Source of the DNA: JAPPHA01 sp963664045
Lineage (GTDB): Bacteria > Pseudomonadota > Alphaproteobacteria > Rhodobacterales > Rhodobacteraceae
Reading direction: 5' to 3'
Assembly (NCBI GenBank): GCA_963664045.2
Contig: CAXXGT010000004.1
Coordinates: forward strand, 1-64,000
DNA length: 64,000 nucleotides
In this document: positions 36,332-45,297 of the stretch, piece by piece
How the letters are laid out: each line of letters opens with the position of its first letter
Position numbering within the stretch: the stretch's first letter is position 1
Notes under the pieces: generated by a model
Told to the model about the DNA's origin: nothing
What the model saw: only the letters and a program-made list of their open reading frames with translations
The model's database searches: none
Position numbers and translations under genes: made by a program

Positions 36332-36354
36332 AAAAAGCCGCCCTTCCGGGCGGC
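36332..36354 (-). terminator. Rho-independent terminator, minus strand
   Basis: GCCGCCC (36337-36343) and GGGCGGC (36348-36354) form a 7-bp GC stem with a 4-base loop, followed on the minus strand by five T residues. It lies just downstream of the small minus-strand ORF 36355-36567. Confidence 0.85.
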
Positions 36355-36567
36355 CTATTCGAAGGGGCGAACGCCAACGGTTGGATGGTCCCTGATTACG
36401 TGTTCAGGATGCATTGTCGAATAGTTTCGTGACGGCAGTGTCTTGACCGTCCACGCTGGTTCATTCCCGGCTTCGGGCTCCTTCTGGGATTCATTCAGGT
36501 TTGCGGCTGGCCTGTCGGTAGTGCCGGTATCCCGTGCGTACCAAAGAAATGTACCTGGCCGTGGCAT
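36355..36567 (-). CDS. Small hypothetical protein (70 residues) preceding a terminator
   Basis: I do not recognise the family. The last 30 residues (WTVKTLPSRNYSTMHPEHV then IRDHPTVGVRPFE) look well-formed as protein. The stop codon lies directly before a strong terminator hairpin, as expected for a real transcribed gene. AAGGA lies close to the ATG but with a short spacing, so the start may be wrong or the N-terminus lost. Confidence 0.4.
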   Translation of the reverse strand: MPRPGTFLWYARDTGTTDRPAANLNESQKEPEAGNEPAWTVKTLPSRNYSTMHPEHVIRDHPTVGVRPFE

Positions 36568-36599
36568 GAATCCTTGCGAATTGGCGGCTTGTGCGGATT

Positions 36600-36882
36600 G
36601 GACTTCGCCAGGTATCGGCCTCCACTGTTGTATGGTTCCAGGAGGTCAGCCGGGGTGGATGATCGCGTTTGGCGCCGGCCCGATCACGATTGGTCAGTAG
36701 CAATGCGGTGTCCGTGCGGTTGCGGCGATGATCTCGAGCTCATGTTGTCGAGAGAAGTGAAGCCTAACTGGTCGCTCAAGACCAGAGACGGGGAGCCGCC
36801 GACCCTTTGCCCGTCCGTTTGGCGAAAGTCTGGTTGCAACTCGCGTTATTGGCTCCTCAATGGATTCATCCACTGGCGCTGA
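36600..36882 (+). pseudogene. DUF6527-like small zinc protein, frameshifted
   Basis: The 3' part encodes MRCPCGCGDDLELMLSREVK, then TLCPSVWRKSGCNSRYWLLNGFIHW, the cysteine-rich pattern of DUF6527 proteins. The preceding expected segment (VPGGQPGWMIAF) lies in a different frame just upstream, so a frameshift near 36700 breaks the gene. The family is often found next to ThiF/E1-like genes; none is present here. The family name is from memory of the motif. Confidence 0.45.
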
Positions 36883-37008
36883 TGGAAGTAGTAAAATTCT
36901 TCTTGCGAACCGTCGCAGCATATCATGAGCGTGTAGGAAAAACGTTACCCCAACCGATGCCGAGGGCACGAAACTCTGGTCTGCGTTCTGAAACCAGGTT
37001 GGACCTGG

Positions 37009-38370
37009 TCATGCGAGCACTAATGCCTGGGTTTCCGCTTGCACGGCGGTCGCCTGTAACAAGTGCGACCCGCCGCGCAGGTTCGGGCGAAACGTTTTCT
37101 CGATCCGGGTAACGTCCGACGGCTCAACGCCCGCCTTCTCCGCGTGCGCTTGCCACGTCTCGACGGAGTCCACGACTTCCCCGATTGCCTGCCTTGCCCT
37201 GGCGGGCTTGAGGCCCGCGTTCGAGGCGAAGTCCATGAGGTCGACATGGGTAAAATCGTTTCGCTTTCCCGCCAAGCTCATTTGGTGATCACGTGTCCAG
37301 GAGCCCGAAGGGCTATACGAGTAAGCCACGTCGTATGCCGGCGACAATCGCCATGAACCTGACCGATCCATGAGAAAAGAGATATTCTTGACGTGGTCAT
37401 CCTGGTTGCGGGCTGCCACGTTGAAGACGGCGCGTTTGTATTGTTGCTCCACGACATCCATCCCGAGCCCAAGATCCCGGATCGTCAGGATTGCCTGCTC
37501 GTAGGAACAGGAGGCCGGGTCGTTGAAGTCGAAGTGCTGCATCGCGCCGAGGGATTGCATGTGGAACTTGCGTCCCCGCCCGTCCCTGTCGAACCGACGG
37601 GTCATGAAGTGGCTACGACCTCCCTCGTGGTGAAGCCTGCATTCCGACATGTCGATACCCGCTTCCTTTGCCATCAGGTGATACGCATACTCGATCTTGC
37701 CGAAGCCCTGCGGGTCAGCGAATTCCTTGTCGCGGTTGTCGGACACGCCGTCGAACTTCAAGAGCCAGTGCTCGAAACCCTCGTCGACCTTCACTTGCCC
37801 GGACTTGAACTCTCCGGTTTTCCTGTTCCAGGCGAGCACGGCCTTGGCGCGCGCGCCGCCCGCCGAGGTGCCGACACTCAGGATGTCTTCCAGCGCCGCC
37901 GCGTCTTCCTTGCCCCCGAGCCGCCCGGCAAGGTTCCTACGCGCGTCCAATACCCTGTTAGCCAGGCCCACCAACTGGTCAACTTCCAACTTTTTCGATC
38001 GCGTTGCCAGACTGACGGTGGGCTCAAACTCCAATGCCCCGGTACCGCGATCACCTATGTAGCAAAGCCGGTAGACCGGGCTGAACCTCCCCGCGCCTCG
38101 GCCCGTTTCGGCAAGCCAGGCATCGATCAACAGGTTGCCGAACTTGTCCGGTAACGCGTCGGCGAGCATGCCCGGTAGTCCCTTGAAGGTCTCCCTTCGA
38201 AGGGCTGGAAACTCGTAAGGCGCTTCCCGTACCGGCATTTTCAAAGGTGCGATCTCTATACCCGCGCCCACGAACCCAGGGTCGTATTGAAAGACGCCGA
38301 GCGCGCGCGACTCGTCCCAGCTCACGGCGCCAATGCGCCGCCCCCACAAAATGACACTCGCGTCAGTCAT
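37009..38370 (-). CDS. hipA: HipA-family serine/threonine kinase toxin
   Basis: A 453-residue HipA-like kinase, toxin of a HipBA-type toxin-antitoxin pair. It has an N-subdomain with MPVREAPYEFPAL, a phosphate-loop/ejected-P-loop region SVGTSAGGARAKAV, a strand-lysine region (HWLLKFDGV), the catalytic loop NQDDHVKNISFL (Asp) and metal-binding SPAYDVAYSY. E. coli HipA phosphorylates glutamyl-tRNA synthetase; the target here is not known. The ATG at 38370 overlaps the antitoxin 3' end by eight bases. It is full length and looks active. Confidence 0.92.
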   Translation of the reverse strand: MTDASVILWGRRIGAVSWDESRALGVFQYDPGFVGAGIEIAPLKMPVREAPYEFPALRRETFKGLPGMLADALPDKFGNLLIDAWLAETGRGAGRFSPVYRLCYIGDRGTGALEFEPTVSLATRSKKLEVDQLVGLANRVLDARRNLAGRLGGKEDAAALEDILSVGTSAGGARAKAVLAWNRKTGEFKSGQVKVDEGFEHWLLKFDGVSDNRDKEFADPQGFGKIEYAYHLMAKEAGIDMSECRLHHEGGRSHFMTRRFDRDGRGRKFHMQSLGAMQHFDFNDPASCSYEQAILTIRDLGLGMDVVEQQYKRAVFNVAARNQDDHVKNISFLMDRSGSWRLSPAYDVAYSYSPSGSWTRDHQMSLAGKRNDFTHVDLMDFASNAGLKPARARQAIGEVVDSVETWQAHAEKAGVEPSDVTRIEKTFRPNLRGGSHLLQATAVQAETQALVLA

Positions 38371-38701
38371 CCAACTCGTCACCCCATGTCCAGGTTGACT
38401 GCACCGGTTTCCCCGATGCGGGACTGGCCCTCCGACGCTCGCTCCCCTTTTTCGAAACGCGTTCAATGGGCCGGATAACCCCCTCGGGCAGGGCCGAGAG
38501 GATGGCCTCCTCGAGGTCAAGTGCGGTGGCGACGCGAAGGAACGTGTCGAGGGTCGAGGGCTCCCCCACCTCGAGGCGACGCAAGGTGCGCAAACCAATG
38601 CCCGCCCTTTCGGCAAGTGCGGCCTGCGTCACGTTTCGCGCGAGGCGCAGGCGCGCGAGGCGTTGCCCGATCTCCAGTTCCATCTGCCTTGACGTCGCCA
38701 T
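38363..38701 (-). CDS. hipB: HipB-like XRE-family antitoxin
   Basis: A 112-residue DNA-binding antitoxin. The Cro/C1-type helix-turn-helix spans residues about 10-60 (GQRLARLRLARNVTQAALAERAG then GLRTLRRLE), followed by a flexible, basic tail ending WTWGDELDD, as in HipB-like proteins. The ATG at 38701 is preferred to an in-frame GTG six codons upstream because AAGG sits five bases before it. It is first gene of the hipBA operon; palindromes upstream are probable autoregulatory operators. Confidence 0.88.
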   Translation of the reverse strand: MATSRQMELEIGQRLARLRLARNVTQAALAERAGIGLRTLRRLEVGEPSTLDTFLRVATALDLEEAILSALPEGVIRPIERVSKKGSERRRASPASGKPVQSTWTWGDELDD

Positions 38702-38753
38702 GTCATCCTTAAAGGCCACAAGGTGCCGGTTAAGCGTGGTTTCATGTTTTATG

Positions 38754-38804
38754 GGTCACAAATAGCCTTTTGACTTTCAAATTGTCAACAGGCCTTAAGT
38801 GACC
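38754..38804 (-). promoter_or_regulatory. hipBA promoter with nested palindromes (probable HipB operators)
   Basis: On the minus strand a consensus -35 TTGACA (38788-38783) is followed after 17 bases by CTATTT (38765-38760). Two inverted repeats overlap it: GGTCAC (38754-38759) with GTGACC (38799-38804), and TTGAC (38770-38774) with GTCAA (38784-38788). This is the expected arrangement for repression by HipB. Confidence 0.65.
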
Positions 38805-39164
38805 TCTTCGAGCGGATTTATGGAATTAATAGGCTGTATATGGCCTGTAAAAAAAAGTTCACCGTCATCGACCGCTCCTTGGCAAGGGTTGCCAAGAACA
38901 GCTCGATCTTCGTGACAATCGCCTGGTCCACGTAATGCGCAAGGAGCCATGCCTCTTCCCGGATTACCTCGGCACAAACCCTGACGGCAGAACTATCGGG
39001 AACAACGGCGACCGGGGGGCACCTGCCTCCCGGGGCTGCGCATCCGCGGTTCCCTGCCAGCACGGATTGGAGAAACCGTGGACAGGAAGCCATCGAAACT
39101 CGGGAGGTACCGATGATCAGACAGAACGACCATTCTGCCAATTGAAAACGACGACATTGCGCTC

Positions 39165-39326
39165 ATGAATGAATGCAAGTTGCTCGATGCAATTCGAGAA
39201 ACATATCCCCGGGGACTTCCTCGAGGGGTGGACGAGATCTGGTTCGTCCACACGCCGACACAAGGCAAACTGCTGTTTCGTGATTTCACGATGGATATCA
39301 GCGCAGCGGCTTGGTCAACCCGATGA
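39165..39326 (+). CDS. Small hypothetical ORF (53 residues), possibly a remnant
   Basis: Encodes MNECKLLDAIRETYPRGLPR followed by GVDEIWFVHT and a short tail. It is protein-like but unidentified. The rest of 38805-39557 holds no recognisable gene; open frames on the minus strand there look like chance. Confidence 0.25.
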   Translation: MNECKLLDAIRETYPRGLPRGVDEIWFVHTPTQGKLLFRDFTMDISAAAWSTR

Positions 39327-39557
39327 CGACGCTCACACCCTTGTCCGTCAAACGACCATTCGACGGACAAAAGCCAGAGAGCACCCCAGCGTCCGCTGCC
39401 CATGCTTTTGTTGATGACTTTGCCGAATTATTTTCCTACCGCGACTGTCGGGATCGAGAGGCGGTGCTATAGACGTGTCTCAAATCCTTCAACGACCGCG
39501 TCGAACTGCACGAGCACCTTCGTCGCTGACAACACCCGTTAGGGCGGAGAAGCAACC

Positions 39558-40649
39558 ATGGACCCTGTAAGGATCGGCTTGATCGGCTGCGGCGTCATCA
39601 GCGTGGATTATCTCAGTGCCGCCGCCACGTTCGACGTCCTGCGTTTTGTCGGTTGCGCGGACATCGACTCGTCGGCAGCCCATCGCACGGAAGAGAGATT
39701 CGGTGTGCCGGCCATGTCGGTGGACGAGCTGCTCGGTCGCGATGACGTGGAAGTCATCCTGAACCTCACGATTCCTGCTGCCCACGCCGCGGTGAACCTC
39801 GCTGCCATCGAAGCCGGCAAACACGTCTACTGCGAGAAACCCTTCGGCCTCGACGTGTCGGAAGGCGAACGCGTGCTCGAAGCGGCGGACGCCGCCGGCC
39901 TTCGGGTGGGCTGTGCGCCGGACACATTCCTGGGCGGCGGCCACCAGACGGTTCGCGGTCTGATCGACGCCGGCGCCGTCGGCAAACCGGTTGCCGCCAC
40001 GGCATTCATGATGAAACTGGGCCACGAGACTTGGCACCCCAACCCGGATTTCTACTACCAGCCCGGCGGTGGACCGCTCTTCGACATGGGGCCGTACTAC
40101 CTGACCGCCCTGGTTCACGCGCTCGGGCCGGTGCGACGCGTGACCGCCATCACGAACCGCGGTCGCACCACGCGTACCATCGGTTCCGAACCCCGGCGCG
40201 GCGAGTCGATCGACGTGGAGGTCGATACGCATGCTGCGGGGACGCTGGAGTTCGTCTCCGGTGTGGTCGCGACCTTGGTCATGAGTTTCGACGTGCATCT
40301 GCACTCCAACCACTTCATCGAGATACACGGCGTTGACGCCAGCTTGTCGGCCCCGGATCCGAACTGTTTCGGTGGCGTCGTGCGCGTGTCCAGCGGTCGC
40401 GAGTGGGAAGACCGGGAACTCACCCACGGCTATACCGACGACATTCGCAGCATTGGCCTCGCCGACATGTCCGTCGGCATCCGCACCGGCCGCGAACACC
40501 GCTGCAACGGGCGTCTGGCCCAACACATCCTGGAGGTCATGGACGCATTTGGTCGTTCCTCCGCCGAGGGTCGACATATCGACGTATTGAGCCGTCCGGA
40601 CAGACCGGCGCCATTGCCCCAGGGACTGGCGCACGGCGAATTGCGATAA
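39558..40649 (+). CDS. Gfo/Idh/MocA-family NAD(P)-dependent oxidoreductase
   Basis: A 363-residue sugar/inositol dehydrogenase-type enzyme. The Rossmann start GLIGCGVISVDY (residues 7-18) binds NAD(P). The family lysine motif is EKPFG (93-97). The C-terminal beta-sheet domain contains GGGPLFDMGPYYLTALVHALGP, the substrate-site G-G-x-x-x-D-x-G-x-H-like motif with Y in place of His. GGAG lies eight bases before the ATG. It is followed 10 bp later by thuA, the same pairing as the ThuA/ThuB trehalose/disaccharide 3-keto pathway of rhizobia; this dehydrogenase may play the ThuB role. Confidence 0.9.
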   Translation: MDPVRIGLIGCGVISVDYLSAAATFDVLRFVGCADIDSSAAHRTEERFGVPAMSVDELLGRDDVEVILNLTIPAAHAAVNLAAIEAGKHVYCEKPFGLDVSEGERVLEAADAAGLRVGCAPDTFLGGGHQTVRGLIDAGAVGKPVAATAFMMKLGHETWHPNPDFYYQPGGGPLFDMGPYYLTALVHALGPVRRVTAITNRGRTTRTIGSEPRRGESIDVEVDTHAAGTLEFVSGVVATLVMSFDVHLHSNHFIEIHGVDASLSAPDPNCFGGVVRVSSGREWEDRELTHGYTDDIRSIGLADMSVGIRTGREHRCNGRLAQHILEVMDAFGRSSAEGRHIDVLSRPDRPAPLPQGLAHGELR

Positions 40650-40659
40650 AGGGGAAGTC

Positions 40660-42166
40660 ATGGGAAACGTACTCATCACGTGGGGTGGCTGGAACGGTCA
40701 CGAGCCGGAAAAGACTGCCGGTATCTGCGCGGACATGCTGTCGGCCAAGGGCCACGACGTCACCGTTACGGATGTGCTCGACCCCTTCGCCGACGAGGAG
40801 TTCATGGCCCAGGTCGATCTCGTCGTGCCGGTGTGGACCAAGTCCCGGATTGGCCAGGCGGAAGAAGCGGGTGTGCAGCGAGTCTGGCTGCTGAACTAGC
40901 GGGTGGAAGTCCCGCCGGCGCAATTCTTGGTTTGGCGCCGTAGCATATCCCACGGGTACTGGGGTGACCTGGTGCCTGCGAGCTGGGACGTAGAAAGCCA
41001 TCGTGGGCGTGGCGGGAGCAAGGCTCCAACCGGTCCGGTCAGTCAGGATGGCAAGCAAACCGGAGGGCTGTAGCGAAAGCGAACGATTGTTGATGCGACG
41101 AAAAGTTCGCCCCCACATGGAAGCTGACTTGTGGGGATATTGGAGGATGCCAAGGGTCAGCCTGCTACCCGATGGCTAGCACCGGTGCGGAAGAACCGAG
41201 GTACGCACGCACCGGGTCCCCCGGCGTAGAGACGGCGGCAATTCGGGAAAGTTCAGCAGTGAAAGACCGGAAGGTGAGGAGAACGGACAGGATGTTGTGA
41301 CCCTTGAATGTCAAGGACCGTGCCAATAACCGCAGTGCGGGAAATGGCACGGAGTTCTCCTGACTGGCGGATGAGGCCGATTAAGCGGTGATGGGCGGAA
41401 CAACATAACCCGTCCGGAGCGAGGGCCTCTGGGCTCAGGTGGCGAAGGCGGCAGGTCATGCCGGGACACAGAGCCCGGTGCTGACCGATGATATCACCCG
41501 GATGACGGGTGGTGCTGTCGAGCCGAAGGGCGGCGCAAACGCGGGATGTTGCCACGGGCATGGCTGGGTCAGCCTTAAGCGTGGCGGATGTCGCGGAAGG
41601 CACCGTACCGAACTCCTGCGGGGGGTGCCTGACGCTTGAAGCCGGACCCGGGAAAACCGGACGTCCGGAATTTTAGGGGGGATGCTGGAAACGTGGCCTA
41701 TGGTGCGCGCGCCAGTGTCCTACCCGACCTCCTGAAGGCAGTCCGCGCCGGCACCGGCTGCGCGGGCTGGCACGGCGGCATGGCGGATTCGTTCCGCAAA
41801 AACGTGGAGTACCAGTTCATGGTCGGGGGCCAGTTCGTCTGCCATCCGGGCGGCATCATCGACTACGAGGTCAATATCGCCAGCGACGATCCGATCGTCG
41901 CCGGCATCGACGACTTTGAAATGCACTCCGAGCAATACTTCATGCACGTCGATCCGTCCAACGAAGTGCTGGCGACGACGACCTTCAAAGGCCAGCACTG
42001 GGGCATCGACTGGGTGAAGGGCGTGAAGATGCCCGTTGCCTGGAAGAAGCGCTATGGGACGGGAAAGGTCTTCTACAGTTCTCTCGGACACGTGGCGACG
42101 GATTTCGACGTCCCCGAAGCCAAGGAAATCATGCGTCGGGGCTGCCTCTGGGCGATGCGGCCTTGA
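40660..42166 (+). CDS. thuA: ThuA-like (trehalose utilisation) protein, interrupted by a group II intron
   Basis: Two exons encode one ThuA-domain protein. Exon 1, 40660-40870, starts MGNVLITWGGWNGHEPEKTA and ends ..SRIGQAEEA. Exon 2, 41724-42166, resumes ..DLLKAVRAGTGCAGWHGGMADSF, continues with YQFMVGGQFVCHPGG and HSEQYFMHVDP, and ends near MRRGCLWAMRP. Joining 40870 to 41724 gives 654 bases, exactly 218 codons, and restores A-A-D-L-L-K at the junction. Unspliced, translation stops after 79 residues. ThuA has a glutamine-amidotransferase-like fold and works with a ThuB-type dehydrogenase on disaccharides; the Gfo/Idh/MocA gene just upstream fits. A working product requires intron splicing. 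Confidence 0.85.
40871..41723 (+). mobile_element. ORF-less group II intron (853 bp) in thuA
   Basis: The 5' end GTGTG fits the group II GUGYG consensus and the 3' end CCTAC ends in AY. About 85 bases before the 3' end is a domain V-like hairpin: AAGCCGGAC, CCGG, GAAA tetraloop, CCGG, ACGTCCGGAA (about 41638-41670), containing the catalytic AGC. It is followed by a domain VI-like stem (about 41675-41723). No reverse transcriptase/maturase ORF lies inside, so mobility would need a protein in trans. Exact removal restores thuA. Exon-binding pairings were not identified by eye. Confidence 0.82.
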
Positions 42167-42870
42167 ACCGTCCGGTGTGCTGGCTACCGCCCCTGCCGTT
42201 CCTGGTCGCAGCGCTGGCCGCGTTGTTGTGCGGTCGAGAGCCTGGGCTTGGCCATCGAATACTTGGTCGGACTTTTGGTACAACGCCGCGTTGAATCTGT
42301 CCGCCCGAGCAAGGACTCGAACCAGATTCGGGGCTTCGACATCAAATCTCGTCAACCAAATTCGGTAGGGTGGTGCAGTGAAGCGAAAGAGAGGAGGTAC
42401 ATACCTTATGGCAGGTCGATGAGAAAAGGAGCAGGGACCAAAGACCAAAGGTCCCATCATCGTGACTTGTCAAACACCAGTCCATAGATTCGTTCCACGA
42501 TCCATGAACTGGTTCGGACATCATTCCATGTGATCTTGCATAAAATTCCCCACCTACCTCATCAAAGAATTTGCAATAGCTTCTCCCTTGCAGTCGCAAT
42601 TTGTTGTTCTTCTGCGCCGGGGCATCAAGTCCCGATGGTTTCCGTGCTGGTGGCCGTGTCGGGGGACGAGCCGCAGCGGAGTCGCCTCTACTCTCCCTGC
42701 GGCGTGCAGGTGAAAGGGGTTCGGTTCCAGTTCTGTCCAAGCGGGCGGTTAACCTTCCGGACGTTGGCCGAAGCCACATGGGGAAGACCGAACTTCTCCG
42801 GGCCGGTCCGGCGCAGCCGCACGTTTGCCGGTAATGTCACCGAACACAGGACACGCGCGCGCGGCTGACT

Positions 42871-43100
42871 GGCCCCGGTGCTCCGAAGTGTGCCGTCGTC
42901 ATCATGGACCATGGTATTGCCACCAAGGACAATCCGCAGTGGCTGCGTCACACCGCCTATCGCCATCTCGTAATCTCGCGCACCATGACGAGGGTCTTCG
43001 AGACCGATGAAACCAGGGCAATCACGACCGCATCGCATCGCGCAACGGGGTCACCGTCTGAATGGAAATCGTCATCCACGAAGAAAACCGGCAACACCCG
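42871..43100 (+). pseudogene. Fragment of an IS1634-family transposase (central region)
   Basis: Frame through 42904 encodes CAVVIMDHGIATKDNPQWL then YRHLVISR, typical of the IS1634 core (V-x-M-D-R-G-I-A-T-x-x-N), including the catalytic-Asp strand. The frame breaks near 43060 (stop and shift). No start, ends or remaining domains are present. The rest of 42167-43228 shows nothing recognisable. Confidence 0.7.
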
Positions 43101-43228
43101 ATGTACCCAGGGCATGGCCCGAAGTTTCCCCGGCGAGATCGCTCTCCACCCGGCATGGCGTGCTTTACCGGGCTGCCGGGCCCTGATATTGTTCGTATGC
43201 AAACATGTTGCAACTGAAGGGATGCGTC

Positions 43229-43861
43229 ATGAAGTTGACCGATACCGATGTCCTCGTCGTCGTCGACATGCAGAATGACTTCTGCGCCGGAGGTGCTCTT
43301 CCGACGGCCGACGGACATGAAGTCGTTCCGGTCATCAACAGCGTGGGACAAAAGTTTCAGAATGTCGTCCTGACGCAGGACTGGCATCCCGAGGGACATG
43401 TGTCGTTCGCGTCGGCACATCCGGGCAAGAAGCCGCTCGATACCGTCGAGATGCCGTACGGAGAACAGATCCTGTGGCCGGATCACGTGGTTCAGAACAC
43501 GTGGGGCGCAGAGTTCCACCCGGACCTGAACCTGCCGCATGCCCAGCTCGTGATCCGGAAAGGATACCTGAAGGACGTCGACAGTTACTCGGCCTTCTGC
43601 ATGGTTGACGGAGCGACCCGGACCGGTCTTGCCGGCTACCTCGAAGAGCGGAGCATCAGGCGCGTTTTCGTTGCCGGATGTGCAATTGACTACTGCGTTG
43701 GCGGACTCGCCACGGATGCGGTCAAGTCGGGGTTTGACACCTACGTCATCGACGATGCGACCGCTTCCATAGACCCGGCACCAGATGCATCGGCCGACCG
43801 GGCATGGCGCGAAGTGAACGCGGCGGGTGTTTCCCGGATAACCAGTTCGGACCTGGACTGA
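43229..43861 (+). CDS. pncA: Nicotinamidase/pyrazinamidase PncA
   Basis: A 210-residue isochorismatase-fold amidase that hydrolyses nicotinamide to nicotinate in NAD salvage. The catalytic triad is visible: D13 (VVDMQNDF), K111 (VIRKGYLKD) and C151 (AGCAIDYCV), with cis-peptide residues A-I next to the cysteine region. Metal ligands are in DWHPEGHVSF (D51, H53, H57). The ATG at 43229 is chosen over one eight codons upstream because AGGGA lies nine bases before it and the shorter N-terminus matches PncA. Intact; no coupled neighbour. Confidence 0.93.
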   Translation: MKLTDTDVLVVVDMQNDFCAGGALPTADGHEVVPVINSVGQKFQNVVLTQDWHPEGHVSFASAHPGKKPLDTVEMPYGEQILWPDHVVQNTWGAEFHPDLNLPHAQLVIRKGYLKDVDSYSAFCMVDGATRTGLAGYLEERSIRRVFVAGCAIDYCVGGLATDAVKSGFDTYVIDDATASIDPAPDASADRAWREVNAAGVSRITSSDLD

Positions 43862-44155
43862 ATTCAGACCATTGATCCGCGATGCCTCGGCCGGATCGGT
43901 TCTGCGGCCGAACGACACGCGGTGCGGCCGAGCCGCCTGCGCCGGGACCGGTGCTGAAGAAGGACGGAATCCTTTCCCGGCAGGCCGCCTGGCAAAACGC
44001 CATCGATTACTGTTTGCTAATCGAACTCTCCGAGAATTAACTCGGCTCCGAGACACTTCCTGCGCAACGGCAGGGAATCCCCATGCCCGATCAAGAGCTC
44101 ACTCCCCCGATCACCGAAAAATCTGCCTGCCGGACAACAATTCATTCAAGCGCAT
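43862..44155. other. Gene-free stretch
   Basis: No recognisable coding region or RNA. Short frames on both strands appear to be chance. Confidence 0.4.
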
Positions 44156-44174
44156 GACAATGTGATATATTGTC
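44156..44174. promoter_or_regulatory. Inverted repeat upstream of the abiEi remnant (probable operator)
   Basis: GACAAT (44156-44161) and ATTGTC (44169-44174) form a palindrome about 35 bp upstream of the AbiEi-like start. AbiEi-type antitoxins autoregulate by binding inverted repeats at their promoter. Confidence 0.45.
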
Positions 44175-44208
44175 GGATGATCCATCCTATTAACAGACGT
44201 TTACTCAC

Positions 44209-44455
44209 ATGACGCCCGCGACCACGACATCACAGAAAAATCGGGCTGTCGCCCTTCTCAAGGCCTGTGGACCCATGCGTGGCATCGAGCTTGGCGAAGC
44301 CGGGATCCATCCTGAAACACTCGCGCGCATGCTCAGGGACCGCACCCTCACCCGCGTCACCTGAGGCCTCTACCAGCTCGCCGATGCAGATGTCTCGGCA
44401 TCGCATAATCTCGCCGAGGTTGCGAAACTTGTACCCAAGGGAGTCATCTGCCACG
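44209..44455 (+). pseudogene. AbiEi-family antitoxin, nonsense mutation and 3' truncation
   Basis: The N-terminal winged-helix antitoxin domain of the AbiEi family is clear: NRAVALLKACGPMRGIELGE, AGIHPETLARMLRDRTLTRVT, GLYQLAD, ending at VPKGVIC. An in-frame TGA at 44362-44364 replaces the arginine usually seen before G-L/V-Y. Homology stops after VPKGVIC, followed by unrelated sequence and then the DUF6431-type gene, so an insertion removed the rest and any AbiEii toxin. Confidence 0.75.
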
Positions 44456-44603
44456 TGAGAGTGATCAGAAAAACTGATGTGGATTCGGGCGATTTTGCCC
44501 GGATTATTTGATGTTTGGGGTCAGGCGCCCCTCAATTTCCTTGCAAGAAGTCGATCGAGGGGCAATGTCTCAGGTGACGCTCAAATCATCAGAGACAAGG
44601 TCG

Positions 44604-45217
44604 ATGTTACACGATTTCTTCCCCGGTTCCATCCTTTCCTGTGCCCGCATCTGGACCTTTCTGACGCGGATTGACGCTGCGGAAGCCGATCGCTGCCGCC
44701 GGGACGGCTGCCCGCATTGCGGGAGCTGCCTGGACAGCGCGCCCTATCCGCGCAAGCCGCACGGTCTTGCTGTGTCCCTGCGCGCGGGGGTCCTGCGTTT
44801 CAGTTTCTGTTGCCGCGACTGCCGGCGTCGGTGCGCTTTTTCGGTCGCCGCTTCCGGGTTGCGCCGGTGTTCCTTGCGGCGTGCGTCGTGGTTCTGGAGG
44901 GCAGCACGCCCCTTGAAGCGGCGAGCCGCATGTGCGGCGTTCCAGTGACGACGTTGCGCCGCTGGCGCCGCTGGTGGCGCGAGATGTTTCCGAAGACGCG
45001 GGCGTGGCGCCTGAAGCGGGGCGAACTGGCGCCGCCGCCCGAGGAGGAGGCGCTGGTCTTCCTGGTCCGCGGCATTCGGGGCCGGTCGTTTCGTTCGCGG
45101 CTGTTGCGGAGCCTTGCCTGGCTGCGCCCGTGGACCGACGGGTCCGGATTTTGCGCGTTCGGCGATGGCCGGGTCGCATCCGCAGAGGATGGAGCTTTCA
45201 CGATAATCCGGGGCTGA
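44604..45217 (+). pseudogene. DUF6431-like element-borne gene, frameshifted
   Basis: The 5' part (from ATG 44604) encodes a zinc-finger-like start (CPHCGSCLDSAPY, FSFCCRDCRRRC). Near 44830 the frame shifts. The continuation VRFFGRRFRVAPVFLAACVV, TLRRWRRWWREMFP and LAPPPEEEALVFLV runs to 45217. This matches, by memory of motifs, DUF6431 proteins that precede a DDE transposase in small elements. The next gene of that element starts at 45261. Confidence 0.55.
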
Positions 45218-45260
45218 CTAGCACGGGCCTCCCACGAATCAGCACAGGGAGGACATCGTC

Positions 45261-45297
45261 ATGGGCAAGGGACACGGACCCGACGACCGCGACGGCT
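45261..45297 (+). pseudogene. First codons of the gene following the DUF6431-like ORF
   Basis: GGGAGGA then an ATG at 45261 encode MGKGHGPDDRDGW before the sequence switches, at about 45297, into the middle of an IS66 transposase. Probably the transposase gene of the DUF6431-type element, truncated by that junction. Confidence 0.45.

Noticed and set aside
40871..41723. A group II intron-encoded reverse transcriptase
   Set aside because: No frame in the insert is long enough or carries RT motifs such as YADD.
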